NCBI GenBank assembly: GCA_964627535.1
Contig: CAZVJW010000005.1
Location: 62,001-126,000 of the forward strand
Origin: UBA1447 sp964627535
GTDB taxonomy: Bacteria > Bacillota > Clostridia > Oscillospirales > Acutalibacteraceae
Length of the DNA: 64,000 bases
Direction: 5' to 3'
Shown piece after piece: positions 25,755-34,458 of the stretch (within the stretch, counting starts at the first letter, position 1; the number at the start of each line of letters is the position of its first letter). The notes beneath the pieces were generated by a model. That model was not told the origin of the DNA. It saw nothing but the letters and a program-made list of their open reading frames with translations, and searched no databases. Both the position numbers and the translations under genes were made by a program.

Positions 25755-26279
25755 ATGGACGCAAAAGGGACTCTTTTGGTAAGACTCGCTTGCGGCGGTG
25801 ACGCGGAGGCTTTCGGAGAACTGTATGGCTTGTTTTCGAATGATCTCTACCGTTACGCCTGTTATGTGCTTGGCTCCCGGCAATTGGCGCAGGACGCTGT
25901 GCAGGATGCTGTTTTTGCTGCTTTCTCGCAAATATCCTCGTTACGCAACCAAGATGCTTTTAAAGCTTGGCTGTTTAAAATCCTGTCAACTGTATGTAAA
26001 AAGTATATTTCCGAAAAAACCCGCCAAAGGGGCACTGTTCCTTTTGATGATTTAATGGAAGAAACCCTTGAAGCCCAACCCTCAACACAAGAACCCGCAT
26101 TCGAATTGGAGGACGTTTTATTGTGCCTGGCAAATGACGAGCGTGAGATTGTTCTGCTCAGTGTTTTACAAGGTTACAAAAGCGGAGAAATTTCAACGAT
26201 ACTTGATTGTCCCGCAGGGACTGTCCGCTCCAAACTTTCCCGATCGCTTAAAAAACTGCGCATTGAACTGGAAAAATAA
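25755..26279 (+). CDS. RNA polymerase sigma factor, ECF type
   Basis: Extracytoplasmic-function sigma factor of 174 aa. Region 2 (GELYGLFSNDLYRYACYVLG, then AQDAVQDAVFAAF) spans about residues 20-85 and region 4 with its helix-turn-helix (VLQGYKSGEISTILDCPAGTVRSKLSRSLKKLR, given here in part: GEISTILDCPAGTVRSKLSR) about 125-172. A short acidic linker joins them. The gene 17 nt downstream encodes a membrane protein with a short cytoplasmic tail, the usual place for the matching anti-sigma factor. It probably switches on an envelope stress or surface-glycan response; the regulon is unknown. Confidence 0.9.
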   Translation: MDAKGTLLVRLACGGDAEAFGELYGLFSNDLYRYACYVLGSRQLAQDAVQDAVFAAFSQISSLRNQDAFKAWLFKILSTVCKKYISEKTRQRGTVPFDDLMEETLEAQPSTQEPAFELEDVLLCLANDEREIVLLSVLQGYKSGEISTILDCPAGTVRSKLSRSLKKLRIELEK

Positions 26280-26296
26280 CTGGGAGGTAAAGTAAT

Positions 26297-28675
26297 ATGA
26301 AAAGGGAAGATCGAAAAATCTCTGAAACCATAAAAACCAAACTGCAGAATTTTGATGCCGGAAACCCGCTGCCCCCGGAATTGTCAAAAGAAACCATAAC
26401 AGAATCTTTAAAGCAACAACCCGCTCCTGCCAAGAAGAGAGGAAATATTGTCGAGATAAGACGATTTGCATCTTTTGCGGCAGCTTTAATAATCGTTATT
26501 GGGTCAGTTACTGCCTTTCATCTGTTTGGCGGAACATCGGGGATAAAACTTGCGATAGAGAATTTGCAGGGAGATACTTCATTAAACCCGGCTGCCGGAA
26601 TATCCACCGCCCGTGATGAGGAACAAATCATTGATATTTTTAAAAATCTGAGCAAGGATGCTGTTGAAACTCAGCGAACTCAGGACTTGTATAATGCGAA
26701 ATACTCGGACGAAAAGGGCGTGGACGGTGCTCTTGCCGCCGCGGATGAAAGCACTGCTACAAACGAGTCCGCGCAAGGCGGCGGCGGAGACGGAAGTTAC
26801 GGTGAAACCAATGTACAGGTTAAGGGTGTTGATGAACCGGATGTCATGAAGAATGACGGCAAATACCTGTATACGGTTTCAAACGAAAGCGAGGTAGATA
26901 TTTACAGTTTGCTGCCCGCGGACAATATTTCGCTCGTTTCCGCAATCAAATTCGGCGAAAGCATAGGAAGGTCCGAATACGCAACCTCGCTTTTTGTCAA
27001 AGGTGACTTGCTTGTGGTTTTCGGTAATGAGAATACTTACACCGTATATGAACAAACACCCGTTCAGCCGGACGAAACAGCGACCGGTGCAACACTCAGC
27101 GAAAGCGCTTCTAATGTTGCCGAGCCTTCACAAGGCAGCAGCCCTGGCAGTTCAGGCGTGGACAGCGCGGACCCCGCAGCAGCGGGAGAAGCACCCGATG
27201 CCCAGGGCAAAATCAGTGAACCCTCCGTTGACTATACCCGGGGCTATTATGACCGGAGCGTAAGCGTTTGCACCGTATATGACATCAGCAACAGAGCGGT
27301 ACCGAAAGAAATTAAGAGAATTTCACAAGACGGCAGCTTTATTTCCGCAAGACTTATCGGCAGCGAATTATACATTTTAAGTTCATATTATGTCGATATC
27401 TATGTAACCGGCGGTTTGGAAGACATCTGTATCCCCGCTGTTGCAATTGACGGAAAAAATGAAAACATCCCCGCGGAGGATATCAGTATTACAAAGAATC
27501 CGGAACCCAGTTATTTAGTGGTTTGCGGTGTGAATCTTGATGATTTAAACAGCGAACCGAATATGAAAGCGGTCCTCGGCGGCGGTTCGGAAGCCTATTG
27601 CACGGAAGACAGTCTGTTTGTTTCAAGAGCGGTCTATACCGGCAGTGTACTGAGGCGGTACTGGGGCGAAAACGCGGCCGTTGACACCTCAAACAATACA
27701 TCCAGCACGGAGATTTACCGTTTCGCTATCGGCGGTGGTAAAGTTGAGTTCAAATATTCCGGCAAGGTTGCCGGACAGATTCTCAACCAGTTTTCCATGG
27801 ACGAATACAAAGGATATTTCAGGATAGCCACTACGCATGGTGATTGGGAAAACACCAGCAGCAATGTTTTTGTTTTGAATGAGAAACTTGAAGTTGTCGG
27901 AAAAGTGGAAAAAATTGCGCCGAAAGAACGGATATATGCTGTGCGTTTTATGGGCGAAACCGGTTATGTTGTAACTTTTGAACAAACAGACCCGCTGTTT
28001 GTGCTGGACCTTTCGGACCCGAAGGCTCCGAAAATCGCAGGAGAATTAAAATTACCCGGCTTTTCAAGTTATCTGCATCCGATTACGGACACCTTACTGT
28101 TAGGAATCGGACAGAACGGCAATGACAAAGGAACCGTCCAAGGGATCAAGCTTTCGCTGTTTGATGTGAGCGACCCGGCTAATCCGAAAGAAATCGACAA
28201 GTACATCATTGAAGGAAACTGCTATACGGAAGCAATGAATACCCATAAAGCATTTATGTTCTACCCTGAAAAATCGCTTTTTGGAATTCCGGTAACCTGC
28301 TACAATTACACAACATACTATGATGAAAGCACTTCCGTTGACAGCGCATCAGCTAAAATATCGTCAAGCTCGTCTGCTTCAATCGATTCCAATAATAACG
28401 GCACAACTTCATTTTTTAATACTTATATGGTTAAAGACAATAAGATTGTTCCCGTCAGAAACTACAATCCGGTCTTTGAACAATCCGGATATTATACCTA
28501 CTACGGCGGCATTTACAGAGGAACATATGTTGATGAAACACTTTATACCCTTTCCAGCTCGGCGCTTACATCATTCTCAATGGAAACCGGTAATGTTTTG
28601 GACACCATAAAAATATCCCAGCCCATTTATAATTATTACGACTACGGCATTAAAGAGCCCATGCCGGCTGATTAA
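26297..28675 (+). CDS. membrane-anchored beta-propeller protein, probable anti-sigma partner
   Basis: Protein of 792 aa with a charged cytoplasmic N-terminus of about 56 residues, one membrane helix (FASFAAALIIVIGSVTAF) and a large extracellular domain. The latter matches the family of secreted proteins with a C-terminal beta-propeller distantly related to WD40: NVQVKGVDEPDVMKNDGKYLY opening, LSDPKAPKIAGELKLPGFSS strand blocks, and DVSDPANPKEIDKY. A Ser/Ala-rich low-complexity insert lies near residues 255-305. It follows the ECF sigma gene by 17 nt; the cytoplasmic tail may hold the sigma factor and the propeller may sense a surface signal (inference). Confidence 0.8.
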   Translation: MKREDRKISETIKTKLQNFDAGNPLPPELSKETITESLKQQPAPAKKRGNIVEIRRFASFAAALIIVIGSVTAFHLFGGTSGIKLAIENLQGDTSLNPAAGISTARDEEQIIDIFKNLSKDAVETQRTQDLYNAKYSDEKGVDGALAAADESTATNESAQGGGGDGSYGETNVQVKGVDEPDVMKNDGKYLYTVSNESEVDIYSLLPADNISLVSAIKFGESIGRSEYATSLFVKGDLLVVFGNENTYTVYEQTPVQPDETATGATLSESASNVAEPSQGSSPGSSGVDSADPAAAGEAPDAQGKISEPSVDYTRGYYDRSVSVCTVYDISNRAVPKEIKRISQDGSFISARLIGSELYILSSYYVDIYVTGGLEDICIPAVAIDGKNENIPAEDISITKNPEPSYLVVCGVNLDDLNSEPNMKAVLGGGSEAYCTEDSLFVSRAVYTGSVLRRYWGENAAVDTSNNTSSTEIYRFAIGGGKVEFKYSGKVAGQILNQFSMDEYKGYFRIATTHGDWENTSSNVFVLNEKLEVVGKVEKIAPKERIYAVRFMGETGYVVTFEQTDPLFVLDLSDPKAPKIAGELKLPGFSSYLHPITDTLLLGIGQNGNDKGTVQGIKLSLFDVSDPANPKEIDKYIIEGNCYTEAMNTHKAFMFYPEKSLFGIPVTCYNYTTYYDESTSVDSASAKISSSSSASIDSNNNGTTSFFNTYMVKDNKIVPVRNYNPVFEQSGYYTYYGGIYRGTYVDETLYTLSSSALTSFSMETGNVLDTIKISQPIYNYYDYGIKEPMPAD

Positions 28676-28704
28676 ATTGTTGATAATAAAATTTTTGATT
28701 CATT

Positions 28705-28745
28705 AAAGAAGGACGCGCCTGAAAAGACACGTCCTTCTTTATTAT
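28705..28745. terminator. terminator after the sigma/propeller operon
   Basis: AAAGAAGGACG pairs with CGTCCTTCTTT around a 12-nt loop and is followed by a T-rich stretch. It lies between convergent genes. Confidence 0.8.
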
Positions 28746-28791
28746 TTAAAATCGTTCCTCTTTTTTGCCAAAACCGCATTTACCGCCTTGC

Positions 28792-29505
28792 TTAACCGGC
28801 ACTTGAAACGGCTTTTATATCTGTTGCGCTGATAGAGGTAACGGTCAGCCGGTATTGGTTGTTTTCGGAAGCGGCTGCCTTAACCTTCATTTCGCCGGAT
28901 ATGACTGTCCCGTCATTATAGTCGACACGAACGGAATAGATCAGTGTATCGTTCATCGATGGGTTTTCTGCACCGGTGTAGGCAACAGCAGCCTTTGGCG
29001 CGTCAAGCACCGGCACATAATAAGCGTGTGCGTTGAAAATGAGGAGATTGTTGTCGGTAAGAATATCGGCTGTTGTAAAATTGCTGCCGAATACAATGTC
29101 AAGCAATTGTGTAACATCATCCTCCGGGAAAGAAACATATTTGACACCTTTTTCAAGCCCGTCATATTCCTCGGCATCGAATGAATAAAACATAGCGCCG
29201 AGATAGGCAAGATAATTTACGGCATCTTCGTTTTTAACACTGCCGGTGGTATAGTTCAACCCTTTGTCGGGCTCGGCAAGCGCGGTATAGATTGCGGCCA
29301 GCGGTTCGCATAACCCTTGGAGCTGCTTTTCACCAATGGTTTCGGCTATAGTGGTTTCCTGTGCTTCGGCAGTTGCTGTCGGCGCAGCAGTTGCATTCGG
29401 TGCTGTAGTTGCATTCGTTGCGGCATTTTCAGTCTTGTTGCCGCATGCGCAAAGCACGGTCAGCAGCAGACAGACCACCATAATAAGTTCAAGAGTTCTT
29501 TTCAT
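28792..29505 (-). CDS. lipoprotein of unknown function
   Basis: Predicted lipoprotein of 237 aa. The signal peptide ends in LLLTVLCAC (lipidated Cys21), followed by a Thr/Ala/Asn-rich spacer to about residue 62. The mature domain has no motif I can assign. Its C-terminal part contains an NDTLIYSVRVDYNDGTVISG strand pattern, suggesting a beta-rich fold. The start at 29505 was chosen for GGAGG 8 nt before it; the longer reading frame starts in non-coding sequence. It is divergent from the glycosidase-like gene downstream. Confidence 0.7.
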   Translation of the reverse strand: MKRTLELIMVVCLLLTVLCACGNKTENAATNATTAPNATAAPTATAEAQETTIAETIGEKQLQGLCEPLAAIYTALAEPDKGLNYTTGSVKNEDAVNYLAYLGAMFYSFDAEEYDGLEKGVKYVSFPEDDVTQLLDIVFGSNFTTADILTDNNLLIFNAHAYYVPVLDAPKAAVAYTGAENPSMNDTLIYSVRVDYNDGTVISGEMKVKAAASENNQYRLTVTSISATDIKAVSSAG

Positions 29506-29767
29506 TTTGTTTTCCTCCGTTTTTACCTGTAACAGGTTTTCGTACCCGAATATTTTATCATTTAATATGACCACAGTCAAACTGTGTTTTTCAGCAGCTA
29601 ATACTATTCCCAATAATATTCATTGTAATTTACAACAATATAAGCTTGTGGGTTTGCCTGGCAATATAATCTGTCCCTTCCCGCTTCAACTTACCTATAA
29701 TATACCTGCCCGTAATTATTTGTGAACTGTTAATATGGATTCGTATAAAACACTGAGATATATTGTG
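29506..29767. other. intergenic stretch without recognised features
   Basis: This A+T-rich spacer lies between the divergent lipoprotein gene and the promoter at 29768. I see no gene, strong hairpin or known riboswitch; a TAATACTATTCCCAATA stretch near 29600 only loosely recalls the ends of the palindromic elements. Confidence 0.4.
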
Positions 29768-29796
29768 TTGACAAGCATTGCCTTAATCTGTAAAAT
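29768..29796 (+). promoter_or_regulatory. sigma-A promoter of the glycosidase-like gene
   Basis: A consensus TTGACA, 17-nt spacer and TAAAAT, followed by CGAA. The -10 area (TCTGTAAAATCGAA) is almost identical to the promoter at 32212. Confidence 0.7.
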
Positions 29797-29886
29797 CGAA
29801 ACAGGAGCAATTCACCGCTTTTCCGGCATCCTCTGAACCCAGGGAAATACTACCCTCGAATTTATATATATGAAGGAATAATTATT

Positions 29887-32115
29887 ATGTTTTATGACTT
29901 TACAAATCTATCCATCTCGGCAGCAGGTGAAGCCTGTAAAAAGGCTGCGGTTCTTTTTGCAGAGGAACTCGAATTAAGAACCGGAACGAAACCTGAAAAT
30001 TCAATCCGGGGAATCCCTTCGGTTCGGTTTGAACTTTGTGATGAAGGATGTTTGCCGAATAAAGACAGTTACCTCCTTGCGCTTGAGGGAACGCTACTGA
30101 AGATTTCAGCCCGGGGACTCAGAGGGCTGGTTTTCGGGTACTCTTATTTTTTGCGTAAAACGGTTTATGAAAACGGCAGGATTACATTAATCAAAGATAT
30201 TTCGGGCAAATATATCCCTTCCATGCAAGTCAGGGGGCACCATTACGGCTACTGCTCCATGGCGAACTCCTATGAGGCATGGGACTATGAGCAGCACAGC
30301 CGTTATTTCCGTGATATGATGTTTTTCGGCTGCAACACCAACGAGCAGGTTTCGTTCAGGGGACTCAATCAAAAGAGAAACAGGTTAATGAAGTACGATA
30401 CGGATGAGTTTTTAATTGAGGCCTCCCGGCTTGCGGATGAGCTCGATTTGGATTACTCCGTCTGGTATTATAACGACAATGAGGAAATAACCGCTGCAGT
30501 TGCCCGCCGTAAAAAAGTCTTTGAGCAGATACCGCGGCTGGATGCTGTCTTTCCGCCCGGCGGGGATCCCGGCGACTACCCTGCGGATGAGTTTGTGGAG
30601 CGCTGTATTGCCATTTCAAAGGTGCTTAAAGAAGTGCATCCAAACGCCGAAATGTGGCCATCCGCGCAAAAACCCAGGATATTCCCGGACTGGGGCGAAG
30701 AATTCATTGAGTGCATGGAAAAACTGCCAGATGAAATCGACGGTGTCATCACCGGCCCGAACCGGGCATTTACACTGGATGAGCTTCGCCGCCGGTTGCC
30801 GATGAAGTATCCGATCCGGCTTTTCCCGGATTTAACGCATAACGTAAGGTGCGAGTATCCGGTGCATTTCAACCGGGACGACTGGCACTATGCGCTTACC
30901 ACCGCGTTGAGCCGGGAATGTATCAATCCGCGCCCGACGGAATTCCGCACAATTCACCGGCTTACCCGCCGGTATATCATCGGCAGCGCCAGCTATTCCG
31001 AGGGTGTGAATGACGATATCAACAAAATGGTTTGGAGCGATATGGATTTCTTCCCCGATTTTGCGCTCTATGACACTTTGCTCGATTATTCCCGTGTATT
31101 TTTTTACGGCGTACCTGCCGAAAAAGCCGCGGACGGTATCCTCTGCTTAGAAATAAACTGGCAGGGGGACCCTGCCGAAAATCCGCATATCGAAAGCACA
31201 CTCAACATTTGGACAGGCTTGCTGGCGGACCACCCGGCGTTGATGGATAATTGGCGTTTCGTCCAATGCCTTTTCCGCGCGAAGTGCGATGCGCTCATAC
31301 GCCGGCGCAGATGCTTTGAATTGGATTTACTCGAAAACGCAAAGTCTGAATTGAACAAACAAAATTTCGGCAAAGCAATTGAGATTCTTTCAACCGGGTT
31401 TGATTCGGAATATGCAGCTCTTCATGATGATATTTGGGCGCTTGCGGACAGGCTGTTTCACCAAATCGGGCTGCAGCTTGATGTGGAGCATTACTGCGCG
31501 GACTCTTGGGAACGGGGCGCGACGCTTGAGACTATTGACTTGCCGGTCACAGACCGGCCATGGCTGTTAAACAAACTGAAACAGGCGGAAGCGATGCCGG
31601 AGCAGGAGAGAAACGGCTTCGTTAAAAGGGTGCTTGACAGAACAACGGTTGACAGGGACGAATTCTACTTTTCGCTTGCCGAGCACGGGTTTGATGTGCT
31701 TGGTGTACCGCAGCAGGGCGAGTTTTATATCGATTACCAGGGCGACAGGCCCAATGTGAACAACGGTCAACTCCCGATGTCTATGCTCAAGCTGTATGAC
31801 CATTACTCGTTTAACTGCAAGCTCGGCGGATTCACCGCCGGCACAGATTATAAGCTCAGGATTACGTACAGCTCCAAAAAGCTTCCGGTAATCATTCACC
31901 ATCGTATCACGGCGAACGGAACATTGATTTATGACGGCCCCCAGTATGGCGGGGAAAGGAACGAAACATTTGATGCTGAATTGCTTGCCCCTGGTTTTGA
32001 AACCGCAACCTATGTTTTGCCGGCATCCGTATTTGTAAACGGTTGTCTCGACTTGGAAATAACAGAACCGATTGCCGGCTTTATGCTGAGTGAATTCTGG
32101 ATAATAAAAGCATAA
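29887..32115 (+). CDS. glycoside hydrolase-like protein with GH20/GH67-type N-terminal domain
   Basis: Protein of 742 aa without signal peptide. The N-terminal 110 residues contain the pattern LLKISARGLRGLVFGYSYFLRK, similar to the domain preceding the barrel in hexosaminidases and alpha-glucuronidases and also present in both DUF4838 proteins here. A putative barrel follows (QVRGHHYGYC, FFGCNTNEQ, DYSVWYYNDNEE, VFPPGGDPGDYP, GVITGPNR). The Asn-Glu and Asn-Asn-Glu-Glu pairs at strand ends are possible catalytic residues, and a beta-sandwich-like C-terminus is present. I cannot place it in a characterised GH family. It is probably cytoplasmic and acts on imported oligosaccharides. Confidence 0.6.
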   Translation: MFYDFTNLSISAAGEACKKAAVLFAEELELRTGTKPENSIRGIPSVRFELCDEGCLPNKDSYLLALEGTLLKISARGLRGLVFGYSYFLRKTVYENGRITLIKDISGKYIPSMQVRGHHYGYCSMANSYEAWDYEQHSRYFRDMMFFGCNTNEQVSFRGLNQKRNRLMKYDTDEFLIEASRLADELDLDYSVWYYNDNEEITAAVARRKKVFEQIPRLDAVFPPGGDPGDYPADEFVERCIAISKVLKEVHPNAEMWPSAQKPRIFPDWGEEFIECMEKLPDEIDGVITGPNRAFTLDELRRRLPMKYPIRLFPDLTHNVRCEYPVHFNRDDWHYALTTALSRECINPRPTEFRTIHRLTRRYIIGSASYSEGVNDDINKMVWSDMDFFPDFALYDTLLDYSRVFFYGVPAEKAADGILCLEINWQGDPAENPHIESTLNIWTGLLADHPALMDNWRFVQCLFRAKCDALIRRRRCFELDLLENAKSELNKQNFGKAIEILSTGFDSEYAALHDDIWALADRLFHQIGLQLDVEHYCADSWERGATLETIDLPVTDRPWLLNKLKQAEAMPEQERNGFVKRVLDRTTVDRDEFYFSLAEHGFDVLGVPQQGEFYIDYQGDRPNVNNGQLPMSMLKLYDHYSFNCKLGGFTAGTDYKLRITYSSKKLPVIIHHRITANGTLIYDGPQYGGERNETFDAELLAPGFETATYVLPASVFVNGCLDLEITEPIAGFMLSEFWIIKA

Positions 32116-32211
32116 AGAAACAAGGCTAAAAACACGGTAAAACTATATGGAGCATTATCAGTGTATACTCCATAAAGACAGGCAGACAAAAAAAGACCAT
32201 GAAACTATTTA

Positions 32212-32240
32212 TTGACATACATCGGTATTGTCTGTAGAAT
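32212..32240 (+). promoter_or_regulatory. sigma-A promoter of the second DUF4838 gene
   Basis: TTGACA, 17-nt spacer and TAGAAT. It shares TCTGTARAATCGAA with the promoter at 29768. Confidence 0.7.
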
Positions 32241-32284
32241 CGAATTGCCAATAAATTTTACCGATAAAGAGAGGGTGCCAGTCA

Positions 32285-34279
32285 ATGAATTTTATATTGA
32301 GTCTTTTTAACACCTCCACACGTAGCACTATCGTGAAAGTATTGTCTTATATCATGGTAGCAAGCACACTGCTTGGTTTTGTAAACCCCGCAGCGCCGCC
32401 CGCTTTTACGCCTGCACCAATCACAGCTCAGACAGAACCTTCAGAGAAAATGACGCTGATCAGCGGCGGTGAAAGCCAATATGTCATTGTGAAGGGTGCC
32501 GACGCATCACCCTCCGAGAATACTGCCGCGTTGAAGCTTCAGTCTTATCTCAAGCAAATCAGCGGCGTTGAACTTTCGATTATTACGGATGCGTCAGCCG
32601 CCATCCCGACCGACAAAGAAATTATTGTGGGCAAAACAAACCGTGAAGGTGCCGCCTATACCATGGACCGCGCTGCGCTCGGGGACGACGGGTTTATCAT
32701 TAAAACTGTCGGTCAGAACATCGTCATCGTGGGCGGGGAACTCCGGGGTACACTGTACGGCGTTTTTGATTTTCTTCAAAAGTTTTTGGGCTGTAAGTGG
32801 CTGTCATCAACAGCCGTTATTATCCCAGAAAATGAGGTTGTTGCGGTTCCCGCCGCAATTGATGTGCGGGAAATTCCGGCTTTCGTCTTCAGGGCACCAA
32901 CGGTTGTTTACAACATGACATCCATCAACCCGGATTATGCGTTGGCGAATAAAATCAACGGGCTTGTGCCGTCTGTCCGGTCGGCTGAATACGGCGGGAT
33001 GATAGCGAATTATCCGGGTCACACCGCGGCGCTAATTGTGCCGCCGGAAGTATATTTCGCCGATCACAAAGACTATTACGCGAAAACGGAAACAGGCGAA
33101 AGAATTTCGGACAACCCGTGCCTTTCCAACGAAGAGGTTATCCAAATCTATATTGACTATGCAAAAAATCGCATTCAAACAAACCCGAATTTGATTTCAA
33201 TCACAATGGGTTTAAACGACAGCGATGTAACCTGCCATTGCGACGCATGCGAAGCAATTTATGCCGAAGAAGGCGCGAATGCCGGTACCTTAATCCGTTT
33301 ACTTAATCGAGTAGCCGAGGAGATCAGGCCGCTAAGCCCGGATGTTAAACTGCTGACTTTTGCCTATGCCGGTACTGTAGAAGCGCCGAAAACGGTTTGC
33401 GATGAAAATATCATCATTTATTATTGTCCAATTGGCATGTGCTACGCGCACCCGCTGCAGGAATGTGATTATGACATATCAAAGGATACCTGCAGGCAGC
33501 TGGTGGATTGGGGAAAAGTTACCAATAATATTTATATCTTTGAATATCCGATGAATTACAGCGAACAGGCGCTGCCGTATGCGAAATATGACGCGGTTCA
33601 GAAAAATATTAAGTTTTATTATGAAAATCATGCGAGCGGACTGTTTAACTGCGCTGTTTCCAACTGCGACCCGAACTTCTTCGTCTTGGATAACTATATT
33701 TACGCGAAACTGCTTTGGGACCCTTACGCGGATATGGAAAAAATTATGACCGAATTCATGACCGATTATTTCGGCGACGGCTGGCAGTATGTGAGGGAAT
33801 ATCTCCGCATGGTTTCCGAGGAATGTAACGGCAAATCATTTTTAGGTGTTCAGATGCATGCGGTTTGCGTGTCCGGTGCGACCGAAGCCGGCAATATTTC
33901 CATGGGTAAAGATCAGGTTGCTTATTGTAATCAGCTTTGGGCAACCGCGAAAGCCTTGGCTAAAAAAGACTGGCAAGTTACAAACTTGAGAAGCTGTGAA
34001 ATTTCGTGGCGCACCTGGAAGTCGGACAATTTCGCGGGGGAGTATACGCTCTTCCAATTTCCGTCAAAACGTTATGCCGAAAACGACAGGCTTTTTGCCG
34101 ACATCTATGAACTGGGCGTCACCCAGCATGACGAAGGCAGTGTATTCGTTTCGAAAGAAGAGTTTGAAAAGCTGGACTTGGACAGGTTAAATCCGACTTT
34201 CTGGACATGGCGAAGGCTTGGACGGGAAAAGCAAAACACCGCCGAGAACTTCTGGGATATTATTGCCGGCTGGTTTTAA
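32285..34279 (+). CDS. secreted DUF4838 domain protein (paralogue)
   Basis: Exported protein of 664 aa, paralogue of the protein at 15686. The signal region lies at residues 15-38 (VKVLSYIMVASTLLGFV). The shared first domain (KLQSYLKQISGVELSI, EIIVGKT, GELRGTLYGVFDFLQK) is followed by the DUF4838 region with a CHCDAC motif near residue 317 and the shared YYCPIGMCYAHPLQECD. The substrate is unknown; clustering with fucosidase-, galactosidase- and mannosidase-type genes points to glycan breakdown. It is flanked by its own promoter and terminator, so it is probably monocistronic. Confidence 0.8.
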   Translation: MNFILSLFNTSTRSTIVKVLSYIMVASTLLGFVNPAAPPAFTPAPITAQTEPSEKMTLISGGESQYVIVKGADASPSENTAALKLQSYLKQISGVELSIITDASAAIPTDKEIIVGKTNREGAAYTMDRAALGDDGFIIKTVGQNIVIVGGELRGTLYGVFDFLQKFLGCKWLSSTAVIIPENEVVAVPAAIDVREIPAFVFRAPTVVYNMTSINPDYALANKINGLVPSVRSAEYGGMIANYPGHTAALIVPPEVYFADHKDYYAKTETGERISDNPCLSNEEVIQIYIDYAKNRIQTNPNLISITMGLNDSDVTCHCDACEAIYAEEGANAGTLIRLLNRVAEEIRPLSPDVKLLTFAYAGTVEAPKTVCDENIIIYYCPIGMCYAHPLQECDYDISKDTCRQLVDWGKVTNNIYIFEYPMNYSEQALPYAKYDAVQKNIKFYYENHASGLFNCAVSNCDPNFFVLDNYIYAKLLWDPYADMEKIMTEFMTDYFGDGWQYVREYLRMVSEECNGKSFLGVQMHAVCVSGATEAGNISMGKDQVAYCNQLWATAKALAKKDWQVTNLRSCEISWRTWKSDNFAGEYTLFQFPSKRYAENDRLFADIYELGVTQHDEGSVFVSKEEFEKLDLDRLNPTFWTWRRLGREKQNTAENFWDIIAGWF

Positions 34280-34308
34280 TAAACAGCCCTTCAGAATAGA
34301 CTAAAAAT

Positions 34309-34332
34309 GACATCCGTGAAGGGTGTCTTTTT
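34309..34332 (+). terminator. terminator after the DUF4838 gene
   Basis: A 7-bp stem GACATCC / GGGTGTC (one G-T pair) with a 5-nt loop and a T5 tail. Confidence 0.75.
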
Positions 34333-34458
34333 AGTTGTTGAAAAACGGTGTGTTTTCAAGACAGAAACACTTGCCGCATATCTATACAACAACAGTCTTT
34401 TTGTGATACAATCAAATCGGCTCAAAACAAATCTGCCATATGCGTTGGAGGTTCTTGA

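Noticed and set aside
29797..29886. Possible riboswitch upstream of the glycosidase-like gene
   Set aside because: Only a short AGGG/CCCT stem is seen; no known aptamer core could be matched by eye.
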